In this document: one piece after another, positions 16,383 to 23,717 of the stretch
Numbering within the stretch: the first letter of the stretch is position 1
Layout: the number at the start of each line of letters is the position of its first letter
Assembly (NCBI RefSeq): GCF_000496755.2
Contig: NZ_AYKS02000081.1
Span: forward strand, 1-23,717
DNA length: 23,717 bases
Direction: 5' to 3'
Source of the DNA: Serratia sp. DD3
GTDB lineage: Bacteria > Pseudomonadota > Gammaproteobacteria > Enterobacterales > Enterobacteriaceae
The notes under the pieces: generated by a model
What the model was told of the DNA's origin: nothing
What the model saw: only the letters and a program-made list of their open reading frames with translations
The model's database searches: none
Translations under genes and position numbers: made by a program

Positions 16383-17084
16383 ATGAAAACAATACATCAA
16401 TTTAAAACAGTGGTATTCGACCTGGATGGCACTTTGCTGGATACGTTGCCTTCTTTGGTTAATAGTGCCAATGCTGTGCTAAAACAGGCCGGTGCACAAA
16501 CCTTGAGTCAAGCGGCGTTACGCCCTGCCCTGAGTCAAGGTTTACATGCATTTTTTGCTCAGGCGTTGGCATTACAGCCACCTCAACTGAGCATGACCTT
16601 ACCAACTGCCAAACTTGAATTAAAGTTTCAGCAACGTTACTGCGCTGATGCACTCATTGGTGCCCCCCTTTACGAGGGCGTGGAGCATATGCTGCATGAT
16701 CTGCGGGCACTGGGTATTTCCTTGGCGGTCTGTACCAACCGGGATCCAGCGTCAGCGCGTACTTTACTCATACAGGCCAATATCTGGTCTTACTTTGACG
16801 TCCTGGTTGGGTTAGGGGATGCCGCTCGCCCCAAACCCGCAGCGGACCCACTATGGCTGGTGCTCGAGCAACTCCAATGCGACCCGCGTCAAGCATTAAT
16901 GGTCGGTGACTCTTGGGCTGATGCGCAATGTGCCGAGGCCGCAGGCGTGGCATTTGCCGCTCATACCTATGGTTATGCCACTCACATTAAGGAGTTACAA
17001 CCCAGCCTGTGGGCTTTTTCCCATTACCACACGCTAGTGCAACATCTGAAACACCCGATGCCATCAGAGGTACAATATGGCTGA
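16383..17084 (+). CDS. HAD-superfamily phosphatase (phosphoglycolate-phosphatase-like)
   Basis: A 233-residue haloacid-dehalogenase hydrolase with all four motifs: VFDLDGTLLDT (Asp13, Asp15), CTNRD (Thr118), Lys151 in RPKPAADP, and MVGDSWAD (Asp176, Asp180). A helical cap (about 20-95) between motifs I and II fits Gph-type subclass I enzymes that act on small phosphate monoesters. It is not a phosphonatase (PhnX) as far as I can see: the cap Lys motif of PhnX is not evident. It is the first gene of the module and overlaps the ATPase gene by 8 bp, suggesting it removes phosphate from what the phosphodiesterase releases. No clear ribosome site precedes the ATG, but the DxDGT motif leaves no later start. 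Confidence 0.9.
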   Translation: MKTIHQFKTVVFDLDGTLLDTLPSLVNSANAVLKQAGAQTLSQAALRPALSQGLHAFFAQALALQPPQLSMTLPTAKLELKFQQRYCADALIGAPLYEGVEHMLHDLRALGISLAVCTNRDPASARTLLIQANIWSYFDVLVGLGDAARPKPAADPLWLVLEQLQCDPRQALMVGDSWADAQCAEAAGVAFAAHTYGYATHIKELQPSLWAFSHYHTLVQHLKHPMPSEVQYG

Positions 17085-18282
17085 GCTTCACATTCGCCAA
17101 TTGAATAAAAGTTATGGCAAGCAACACATTCTGCAAGATCTTGATCTCCACGTGCGTGATGGTGAATTTTTAACGCTACTCGGTGCGTCAGGGTGCGGCA
17201 AGTCGACATTGCTTAAACTTATTGCCGGGCTGGAGACGGTAGATAGTGGCAGCATTCATATGGATGGGGAAAACCTGCTGACACACTCACCCGGTGAGCG
17301 TGATTGTGCCATGGTATTCCAATCCTATGCGCTCTACCCGCATATGACCGTGGGGCAGAATATCCAGACCCCCTTGTGGATGCGCCAACTCACAGCCTTA
17401 CAGCGTCTACCCGGTGCCTCTTGGTTCTCGGGTAAGGTGCGCAAGCAGCGCGCACAGATTGAAAGTGAAGCACGCAAGGTCGCTGATTTACTCGGGCTTA
17501 ACGCGCTCTGGTCTCGTCGCCCTGCTGAACTCTCAGGTGGTCAGCGCCAACGGGTGGCACTCGCTCGAGCTATGGTTCGTCGGCCCCAGGTGTTTTTATT
17601 TGATGAGCCACTCTCTAACCTTGATGCCCATCTGCGTCAGTCACTGCGTGCAGAAATTCGCCAGTTGCATGATACGTTGGGGGCAACCTTTATCTATGTT
17701 ACCCATGACCAGCATGAAGCCATGTCCATGTCGGACCGCGTGGCACTAATGCGCGAAGGCAAGGTATTGCAGTTAGGGACACCACAGGAAATTTACCGTA
17801 CCCCGGTGACGCTCGAAGTGGCTCGTTTTGTCGGTTCACCACGCATCAACACCTTACCAGCCCTGGTTGATAACCAGGGAATTGTCGTGGCACAGGGGCA
17901 ACCTATAGGCCAAACCTCGGAGATCCGTGGCGCCTGCCAGTTGGCTTTTCGCCCCAACGCCGCCCAACCGTCGCTGCACACCGCCACGACCCGTCACCCT
18001 CACCTGCAATTGTCCTGTCAGGTGCGCAGTGTCGAATATACCGGGGCCGAGCAGGTTCTGACCTTGCGTATGCCTGTCAGTGCTGAGAATTATGCAGAAC
18101 CCTTGATTGCCTGTCTGCCCGCCAATATGCCAGCGTTTAAACCGGGTCAATCAATATCATTACGTATCGAGTATGAAGATCTGCATCTTTTTGATGCTCA
18201 GGGATCGCGCGTGAACTGGCAAGTCCTACCCCAGTTGACTGCAATGCCTGTTGCTTCCCTCCTCTTAGAATCAGCCAGTTAG
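17077..18282 (+). CDS. CUT1/Ugp-type ABC importer ATP-binding protein
   Basis: A MalK/UgpC-like ATPase of 401 residues: Walker A GASGCGKST (36-44), FQSYALYPHMTV, signature LSGGQRQRV (152-160), Walker B VFLFDEP (172-178), His210, then a C-terminal regulatory OB-type (TOBE) domain from about 235. The helical domain is some 18 residues longer than in E. coli UgpC (around 108-126, a basic/aromatic stretch with PGASWFSGKVRKQR). An AGAGG within the end of the HAD gene serves the ATG. With the next three genes it forms a complete importer. Substrate is inferred from the neighbours to be a phosphate ester. Confidence 0.92.
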   Translation: MAELHIRQLNKSYGKQHILQDLDLHVRDGEFLTLLGASGCGKSTLLKLIAGLETVDSGSIHMDGENLLTHSPGERDCAMVFQSYALYPHMTVGQNIQTPLWMRQLTALQRLPGASWFSGKVRKQRAQIESEARKVADLLGLNALWSRRPAELSGGQRQRVALARAMVRRPQVFLFDEPLSNLDAHLRQSLRAEIRQLHDTLGATFIYVTHDQHEAMSMSDRVALMREGKVLQLGTPQEIYRTPVTLEVARFVGSPRINTLPALVDNQGIVVAQGQPIGQTSEIRGACQLAFRPNAAQPSLHTATTRHPHLQLSCQVRSVEYTGAEQVLTLRMPVSAENYAEPLIACLPANMPAFKPGQSISLRIEYEDLHLFDAQGSRVNWQVLPQLTAMPVASLLLESAS

Positions 18283-18291
18283 CGAGCAACA

Positions 18292-19164
18292 ATGCGTATC
18301 AAAACCTCTCAGCTGTTGCTCCTGCTCACGCCATCCAGTGTGTTGTTGGTGGCCTTGCTCATTCTGCCACTGTCAGCGGTCGCTCTGGTATCACTGACCG
18401 ACTGGCAATTTGGCGCATCAACTTTAAATTGGGTGGGGATGAACAACTACCTCAATTTGTGGCGTGACCCTGTATTTCGCCAGTCTATGGCAAATACGCT
18501 GCTTTACTTGTTTATTGTTACCAGTGGTTCCCTGCTTATTGGTTTGGGAACGGCATTGCTGATCGAAGCGGACAATTCACTCCGCGGCTTCTACCGTAGT
18601 GCTTACTTCCTGCCTGCCGCTTCAACGTTGATCGCGATGGCCATCGTCTGGCAATTCTTGCTCCACCCCAGTATTGGCTTAGTGAATCAAACATTGACCA
18701 GCCTGGGCTTGGCACCACGCAATTGGCTTCAGGACGGGCAGACCGCCCTCTATGCGTTAGCGGCCATTGGTATCTGGCAAATGGCCGGGCTGGCGATGGT
18801 GCTATTTATGGCTGGACTCAAGGGCATTCCCAAAGATTTGTATCACGCTGGTGCACTGGATGGTATTGAGCACCCCTGGGAGCGTTTTACTCGTATCACC
18901 TGGCCATTGCTTGGGCCGACCACCTTGTTTGTGGTGACTATTTGCGCCATCCGAGCGTTACAAGTTTTTGATACGGTACATGCGCTCACCCAAGGTGGCC
19001 CTAATAAACAAACTGAGGTGTTGCTGCACACCATTTACAGCGAAGGCTTCAGTTTCTTTCGTATGGGCTACGCCAGCGCCATGACCGTCGTGTTTGTGTT
19101 TGCCATCTTTGTAATCACCCAGGTTCAACATGCTGCCATGGAGCGCAGAACCCACTACAAGTGA
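18292..19164 (+). CDS. CUT1-type ABC importer permease, UgpA/MalF-like
   Basis: An inner-membrane permease of 290 residues with about six membrane spans. The cytoplasmic EAA-type loop reads KDLYHAGALDGIEHPWERF followed by TRITWPLLGPT, which couples to the ATPase. VFDTVHALTQGGPNKQTEVL near the C-terminal side is typical of the MalF/UgpA side of CUT1 pairs. It starts 9 bp after the ATPase stop with only a weak ribosome site. It pairs with the next gene. Confidence 0.92.
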   Translation: MRIKTSQLLLLLTPSSVLLVALLILPLSAVALVSLTDWQFGASTLNWVGMNNYLNLWRDPVFRQSMANTLLYLFIVTSGSLLIGLGTALLIEADNSLRGFYRSAYFLPAASTLIAMAIVWQFLLHPSIGLVNQTLTSLGLAPRNWLQDGQTALYALAAIGIWQMAGLAMVLFMAGLKGIPKDLYHAGALDGIEHPWERFTRITWPLLGPTTLFVVTICAIRALQVFDTVHALTQGGPNKQTEVLLHTIYSEGFSFFRMGYASAMTVVFVFAIFVITQVQHAAMERRTHYK

Positions 19165-19171
19165 CGATGCT

Positions 19172-20008
19172 ATGACTTCTCGACCTTCATTCTTGTTTCG
19201 CCTGTTTCGCCATCTTGTCTTAGGCGGGGGAGCCGTCCTGTTTTTGTTACCGTTTGTCTGGATGGTGTTGACCTCACTCAAGCCTGCAGATGAAATTTTC
19301 ACCTCTACCGTCCATTGGTTTCCCACCCAATGGGCCGCTATTGACAATTATACTCAGGCGCTGACGCAAGTCCCGCTGCTGCGTTATCTAGGCAATGGTG
19401 TTCTGGTCTGCACCGCTATTCTATTGCTGCAGATTGTGGTGGCCCTCCCCGCCGCCTATGCCTTTGCCAAGCTGGATTTCCGTGGCAAACAATGGGGTTG
19501 GCGCCTGGTGATGCTGGCGTTGATGATCCCTTACCAGGCGATTGCCATTCCGCTTTATGTCATGCTCCACTGGGTAGGCCTGCTCGATACCTTGGCGGCA
19601 CTGGTGCTGCCCTTCACGCTTTCCGCCTTTGGTATTTTTCTCATGCGTCAGTTCTTCAAAACCATTCCCGATGACCTGATACATGCGGCACGGCTCGATG
19701 GTATGAGCGAAATCGGCTTAGTCTGGCGGGTTATGTTGCCCGCAGCCCTACCCGCCTTGCTGGCTTTCTCTATTTTTTCGGTGGTGGCTCACTGGAATGA
19801 CTATTTCTGGCCTCTACTGGTGATATCCAGCCCCGAATTGGCCACCCCACCACTGGGCACCATGTTCTTTCGTAATGAGGAAGCCGGTATTCATTACGGC
19901 CCACTGATGGCCGGTACAGTCATGATTACAGCGCCGCTGTTGTTGCTGTTTATCATCGCGCAAAAACGGTTTATCGATGGGGTGACCTTATCCGGCGTTA
20001 AAGGGTAA
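19172..20008 (+). CDS. CUT1-type ABC importer permease, UgpE/MalG-like
   Basis: The second permease, 278 residues from the ATG at 19172 (UgpE in E. coli is 281). The open frame extends to 19130 with an ATG there, but that would overlap the previous gene by 35 bp and add a polar tail before the usual MalG-type start. The coupling loop is DDLIHAARLDGMSEIGLVWR followed by VMLPAALPALL. Six spans are expected. The gene is followed by 128 bp with a stem-loop before the binding-protein gene. Confidence 0.9.
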   Translation: MTSRPSFLFRLFRHLVLGGGAVLFLLPFVWMVLTSLKPADEIFTSTVHWFPTQWAAIDNYTQALTQVPLLRYLGNGVLVCTAILLLQIVVALPAAYAFAKLDFRGKQWGWRLVMLALMIPYQAIAIPLYVMLHWVGLLDTLAALVLPFTLSAFGIFLMRQFFKTIPDDLIHAARLDGMSEIGLVWRVMLPAALPALLAFSIFSVVAHWNDYFWPLLVISSPELATPPLGTMFFRNEEAGIHYGPLMAGTVMITAPLLLLFIIAQKRFIDGVTLSGVKG

Positions 20009-20039
20009 TGGATCTTCGCTATTCCTTGGCATTTAAAAC

Positions 20040-20080
20040 GCAGCAGTTTTCAGAAACACACCCCCGTGTTGCCCTGCTGC
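20040..20080 (+). promoter_or_regulatory. Stem-loop between permease and binding-protein genes
   Basis: GCAGCAG (20040-20046) pairs with CTGCTGC (20074-20080), and inside AACAC (20055-20059) pairs with GTGTT (20066-20070). There is no T-run. It could slow decay or limit read-through, letting the binding protein be made at a different level from the membrane parts. Confidence 0.55.
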
Positions 20081-20136
20081 CTGAATCGCCTTGAGTCTCT
20101 ATTTAGCACTCTTTCACTTTTACCAGGAGCTTTCCC

Positions 20137-21405
20137 ATGTCAATAAAAAGTCGTTTTCTTCTCACTGGCTTGGCTATGACGTTATTGCACTCTGCTTCGG
20201 CAGCAGCACAAACCACAGAGATTGTGGTTGATTACCCGATCCCTGATATGTTCAAGCCGGTGCACGAAAAAATTGCCCATGACTTTATGGAGAAATACCC
20301 GCAATACAAGGTTCGCTTTCTTGCTCCCACACCAGATTACGAAGCGGCTACTCAACAATCATTGCGTCAGGCAGTGACCGGGCAACTCTCTGATGTTTCT
20401 TTTCAAGGGTTAAACCGGCAACGTATTTTTGCCGACCGAGGTATTGCTGTAGACCTTGAACCGTTTATCGCGCAGGAAAAAAATTGGTCTCAGATGGGTT
20501 ATGACCCCGCACTCCTCTCCCTAGGCCAGGTTAATGGCAAGCAAGTCGGCATTGGTTTCTCGCTTTCCACCCCTATTATTTACTACAACGCCGATCTGGT
20601 ACGTAAAGCCGGTGGTGATCCCGATAAATTCCCGACAACCTGGGACGGCATCTTCGCCCTGTCACGCAAGATAGAAGCAACGACAGCCAATACCCATGGT
20701 TTTCATTTCGACTGGGACATTACCGGTAACTGGATGTGGCAAGCCCTGGTCTTCTCCTATGGCGGTAGCATGCTAGACGCCAGCGAGAAAACCGTGGCAT
20801 TCAACCAGGCTCCTGGTCAGGCTGCCATACAGACGCTCGCCAATATGGTGACCGAAGGCACCATGCGCAACGTGAACTCTAAAATTTCACTACAAGACTT
20901 TCTTTCTGGCAATCTGGGCATCTGGTCTCATTCCACATCCCGTCTTGGTGGTGTTATGAAGCAAGTGGGTTCGCGCTTTGAAGTCCGTACCGCGCCATTC
21001 CCGATCTCCTCCCCGCAAGGACGACTGCCAGCCGGCGGTAATGCCGTGATGATGTTTACCAAAGATCCTGCTAAGCAGAAGGCCGTTTGGGAATACATCA
21101 AGTTTGCCACTGGCCCTATTGGCAGTACCATCATGGTAAAAGAGACTGGCTATTTCCCTGCGAATACCTTACCGGTCAATGATCCTGCGTTACTCAAGCC
21201 ATTCTACGAAGCCAACCCAAACCATATGACCGCCATCAAGCAGCTCACACTGCTCACCGGCTGGTATGCTTTCCCGGGGGAGAATGGGCTTAAGATTACC
21301 GATGTGATCAAAGATCACTTGCAGACCGTTGTCGCCAAAAGCACGCCAGCCAAAACGGCTCTTGATAATATGGCAACTGATGTGCAAGCCCTGCTGCCAC
21401 AGTGA
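20137..21405 (+). CDS. Periplasmic solute-binding protein of the CUT1-type importer (UgpB-like)
   Basis: A family 1 extracellular solute-binding protein of 422 residues, with a Sec signal peptide (about 1-24, cut near ASAAA/Q). Typical features are the DPALLSLGQVNGKQVGIGFS segment before the hinge, STPIIYYNADLVRKAGGDP, and aromatic-rich DWDITGNWMWQALVFSYGG, with GNAVMMFTKDPAKQKAVWEY on the C-terminal lobe. UgpB of E. coli (438 residues) is the closest well-known relative in type and binds glycerol-3-phosphate and glycerophosphodiesters. Whether the phosphate-binding residues are kept cannot be judged by eye. AGGAG lies 7 bases before the ATG. The phosphodiesterase gene follows by 23 bp. Confidence 0.92.
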   Translation: MSIKSRFLLTGLAMTLLHSASAAAQTTEIVVDYPIPDMFKPVHEKIAHDFMEKYPQYKVRFLAPTPDYEAATQQSLRQAVTGQLSDVSFQGLNRQRIFADRGIAVDLEPFIAQEKNWSQMGYDPALLSLGQVNGKQVGIGFSLSTPIIYYNADLVRKAGGDPDKFPTTWDGIFALSRKIEATTANTHGFHFDWDITGNWMWQALVFSYGGSMLDASEKTVAFNQAPGQAAIQTLANMVTEGTMRNVNSKISLQDFLSGNLGIWSHSTSRLGGVMKQVGSRFEVRTAPFPISSPQGRLPAGGNAVMMFTKDPAKQKAVWEYIKFATGPIGSTIMVKETGYFPANTLPVNDPALLKPFYEANPNHMTAIKQLTLLTGWYAFPGENGLKITDVIKDHLQTVVAKSTPAKTALDNMATDVQALLPQ

Positions 21406-21428
21406 TACTTGCTTCACAAGGATAAACG

Positions 21429-22214
21429 ATGACCAAGATTATTCACATTACTGACACCCATTTGGTCGAGGCCAATCACCTACTCTATGGCCTCGACCCG
21501 AACCAGCGCTTAGGGCGCTGCATCGACAGTATCCTGCAAGAACATGCCGATGCTGACTTGTGTGTCGTCACGGGTGACTTAACTCACGCTGGTCACCCGC
21601 AGGCTTATCAACAACTAGCACAGCAGCTCTCGCGGTTGCCGATGCCAGTGCACCCGATCATTGGTAACCATGATCAGCGAGATCTTTTTCGCGAACACTT
21701 TCCCCACACACCGACCGATGCCCACGGATTCATTCAATACCGTGTCGATATCGGCGGTTTTAATGCGCTGTTTCTTGATACTCACGCCCCAGGCGTGAGT
21801 TATGGCGTTTTCTGTGAACAACGCTCACAGTGGCTTGCGGAACAACTTACCCGGGACCCGCGCCCGGCATTGCTGTTTATGCATCACCCACCGTTCGCTG
21901 TTGGGATCCCATCGATGGACAACATATCGCTGCTGGATACCGTGCCATTCACTTCTGCCATTCAACCCCATCTGGATCGGATCCGGCATATTTTCTTTGG
22001 TCATTTGCATCGCCCGATCAGTGGCTCATGGCGTGGGATTTCATTCTCTACATTGCGCGGTACCAATCACCAGGTGGCACTTGATCTCAGAGCTCAAGGT
22101 AAGGTACCCGGCAGCCATGAACCGGCACAATATGGGGTTGTTTTGCTAAGCGAGGAGCAAATTACCGTTCACTTGCATGATTTTGAGGACAACAGCCCCC
22201 GCTTCTGGTTATAA
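21429..22214 (+). CDS. GpdQ-like metallophosphodiesterase
   Basis: A calcineurin-like binuclear metal phosphoesterase of 261 residues. All ligand motifs are present and spaced almost as in GpdQ, the glycerophosphodiesterase of Enterobacter aerogenes: Asp9/His11 (TDTH), Asp50 (TGDLTH), Asn80-His81 (GNHD), His152/153 (MHHPP), His192 and His194 (GHLH). Relatives cleave glycerophosphodiesters, cyclic nucleotides and phosphonate monoesters. No signal peptide is seen, so it should act in the cytoplasm on imported substrate. AAGGA precedes the ATG. It is the last gene of the module, 23 bp after the binding protein gene. The cAMP phosphodiesterase CpdA is an alternative relative, but the context favours nutrient phosphodiesters. 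Confidence 0.9.
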   Translation: MTKIIHITDTHLVEANHLLYGLDPNQRLGRCIDSILQEHADADLCVVTGDLTHAGHPQAYQQLAQQLSRLPMPVHPIIGNHDQRDLFREHFPHTPTDAHGFIQYRVDIGGFNALFLDTHAPGVSYGVFCEQRSQWLAEQLTRDPRPALLFMHHPPFAVGIPSMDNISLLDTVPFTSAIQPHLDRIRHIFFGHLHRPISGSWRGISFSTLRGTNHQVALDLRAQGKVPGSHEPAQYGVVLLSEEQITVHLHDFEDNSPRFWL

Positions 22215-22215
22215 A

Positions 22216-22316
22216 TCAGGGGACCGTATCGAGACTTTTCATACTGTTCATACGTCAAGGGGCCGAGGTGTGGGCTGCAATAACTGGCCTCGTCCCTGAG
22301 GCTCCCCCTAGCGGGG
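22216..22316. repeat. Hairpin-rich intergenic stretch
   Basis: TCAGGGGAC (22216-22224) can pair with GTCCCTGA (22292-22299, one bulge). Inside lies CGAGG/CCTCG (22264-22268 with 22288-22292). A small CCCC-TAGC-GGGG hairpin follows (22305-22316). No T-run follows any of them. Confidence 0.45.
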
Positions 22317-22330
22317 TTGCGGCAATTGGG

Positions 22331-22358
22331 TTGATGACGGGTATTTACCCGTCATCAA
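22331..22358. terminator. Perfect 13-bp inverted repeat at the convergent gene ends, possible two-way terminator
   Basis: TTGATGACGGGTA and TACCCGTCATCAA are exact complements around a TT loop. It lies between the phosphodiesterase gene and the convergent ATPase gene, and contains the TGA stop of the latter (22355-22357). Neither side has a good T-run, so termination would be inefficient or Rho-assisted. Confidence 0.55.
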
Positions 22359-23482
22359 TCAAATAAGGACTGTTCAGTCTGAGCATCAAACAGATGACAC
22401 TGATTCATATCAAATATCAACGTTACCGGATGACCCGCCAATTTTGCAGTAGAAGGATAACAAAGACTCCGCACCACGATACGCTCGGCTCCATGTCGCA
22501 AATAAAGATAATTTTCATTACCCATCACTTCCACCGACTCCAAGACCGCAGTAATCGCATTCTCCCTAACCGCAGGTTCGGACTCATGATAAGTAATATG
22601 CTCAGGGCGAATACTCAGCCAAACATTTTGTGTTCCTCTATCACCCCATTGTTCTGCTTTCTCTTTGGGTAACGTTAAGGTTTCCCCACTACTCAGGTTA
22701 AGCTTGATATCCCCATGATCAATCACTGGCTGCACCTGAAACATATTCATGGCAGGTGAACCAATAAAACCCGCCACAAAACGGTTGGCAGGGTATTGAT
22801 AGAGTCGCAAAGGGGTATCCACCTGCATCACCTTGCCATGATTCAATACACATATTCTATCACCCAACGTCATCGCTTCGACTTGATCGTGAGTCACATA
22901 GATCATGGTTGCCTGCTGCCCTTCAGCTTGTAAATTACGGTGCAACTGGGCAATATGACTCCGCGTCGTCATGCGCAGTTTGGCGTCCAAATTAGAAAGT
23001 GGCTCATCGAAGAGAAAAACTTTGGGCTTGCGGACTATTGCTCGCCCCAACGCGACACGTTGACGCTGTCCGCCTGATATCTCGCCGGGTTTGGATTTCA
23101 ATAAATGAGTGATATCGAGCATTTCAGCGCTATGCTCGATACGACGTTTAATCTCAATTTGGTCGATCTTTTGCTGGCGTAGGCCAAATGCCATATTCTC
23201 ATACACACTCATATGTGGATACAGTGCATAGTTTTGAAATACCATGGCAATACCGCGATCTTTCGGTGGCAAGTCATTAACTCGTTGATGGCCTATCTCA
23301 ATATCACCAGCACTACTCGCTTCCAAACCCGCAATCATACGTAGCAAAGTCGACTTGGCACATCCCGATGGGCCAACTACCACCATAAATTCCCCATCAT
23401 TAATCGTCAGGTTAAGATTCTGTATGGCCTGAAAACCGTTAGAATAAATTTTTGTGATCTGAGTAAGTTTGACTTGTGCCAT
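22355..23482 (-). CDS. Stand-alone MsmX/UgpC-like ABC transporter ATPase
   Basis: A 375-residue MalK-family ATPase with a full C-terminal regulatory domain (RPEHITYHESEP, about 287-298). Motifs: Walker A GPSGCAKST (37-45), FQNYALYPHMSV, signature ISGGQRQRV (135-143), Walker B VFLFDEP (155-161), His198 in YVTHDQ. Residue 42 is Ala (GCC) where the family normally has Gly. No permease or binding protein of its own is seen: the 235 bp upstream to the window edge hold no credible gene, and the neighbour downstream is convergent. It may energise a distant sugar importer, or serve several, as MsmX does in Bacillus. It is a different sequence type from the ATPase at 17077. Confidence 0.88.
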   Translation of the reverse strand: MAQVKLTQITKIYSNGFQAIQNLNLTINDGEFMVVVGPSGCAKSTLLRMIAGLEASSAGDIEIGHQRVNDLPPKDRGIAMVFQNYALYPHMSVYENMAFGLRQQKIDQIEIKRRIEHSAEMLDITHLLKSKPGEISGGQRQRVALGRAIVRKPKVFLFDEPLSNLDAKLRMTTRSHIAQLHRNLQAEGQQATMIYVTHDQVEAMTLGDRICVLNHGKVMQVDTPLRLYQYPANRFVAGFIGSPAMNMFQVQPVIDHGDIKLNLSSGETLTLPKEKAEQWGDRGTQNVWLSIRPEHITYHESEPAVRENAITAVLESVEVMGNENYLYLRHGAERIVVRSLCYPSTAKLAGHPVTLIFDMNQCHLFDAQTEQSLFD

Positions 23483-23717
23483 TCAATAACTTTCCCTCTT
23501 GGTTATTTTTATCTGTGCTCGGTGCCACCAGAATCACACCCTTGTTATTCAACGATGACACCAAGATATTATTTAACCCATTGAAAATTCATTTTTTTGT
23601 TTTTTCAACCGCTATTAGTCTCTTCCCTGAGACTCTATTTTTCGGGCCAACAAAAAAATTTTTATTGATTATGGATACAGCGTTAATCAATATTTAATCG
23701 CGAAATCAACTCTCCCC

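Noticed and set aside
16383..17084. HAD gene as phosphonoacetaldehyde hydrolase (PhnX)
   Set aside because: The PhnX cap lysine motif is not evident and no 2-aminoethylphosphonate transaminase (PhnW) gene lies nearby.
1..23717. CRISPR array, insertion sequence or prophage genes
   Set aside because: No regularly spaced repeats, transposase, integrase or phage structural genes are seen.

Overview
The window looks like chromosome from an enterobacterium, most plausibly a Yersiniaceae-type genome (Serratia/Yersinia-like). The reasons are an E. coli-like tRNA-Asn, an ERIC element, a SelO and a PhnG-PhnP set very close to E. coli proteins in length and motifs, and moderate GC. The genus call is inference.

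Left part (1-1640). The minus strand carries the 5' end of a type V secretion adhesin with an extended signal peptide (ESPR). It is thrown out of frame just after the signal peptide by a run of nine Gs; one extra G (or two fewer) opens a glycine-rich passenger that runs off the window. Next come a ~165-bp stretch bounded by 16-bp direct repeats, a tRNA-Asn with a near-consensus promoter and terminator, and an unusually long ERIC element with two internal palindromic modules, followed by a minimal copy made only of its two ends.

Housekeeping pair (1885-3806). selO (protein AMPylator) and a BtuE-type glutathione peroxidase gene converge and overlap by 4 bp.

Phosphonate region (4003-16020, all minus strand). 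This is a complete carbon-phosphorus lyase pathway in the transcription order phnF-G-H-I-J-K-L-M-N-(hexapeptide acyltransferase)-P, then phnC-D-E1-E2. PhnC/D/E1/E2 import phosphonate. PhnG/H/I/J/K/L form the C-P lyase core complex, PhnM trims the triphosphate, PhnP opens the cyclic ribose phosphate and PhnN remakes PRPP. PhnF is the GntR-type regulator. Most core genes overlap or abut by a few bases (TGATG, ATGA, TGAATG), implying coupled translation. Compared with E. coli (phnCDEFGHIJKLMNOP), the transporter block is moved to the end with what looks like its own promoter, phnE is doubled, and the GNAT PhnO is replaced by a left-handed beta-helix acyltransferase.

Second phosphorus module (16383-22214, plus strand, divergent from phnF). 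It encodes a HAD phosphatase, a complete sugar/glycerophosphate-type (CUT1/Ugp-like) ABC importer (ATPase, two permeases, binding protein) and a GpdQ-like binuclear metallophosphodiesterase. I read it as a capture-and-cleave unit for phosphodiesters or phosphonate esters. It faces phnF across a 362-bp region holding a large inverted repeat, and is the best candidate here for an undescribed system.

Right end (22355-23482, minus). A stand-alone MsmX/UgpC-like ABC ATPase has an Ala in place of the last Walker A glycine. A perfect 13-bp inverted repeat spans its stop codon, between it and the phosphodiesterase gene.
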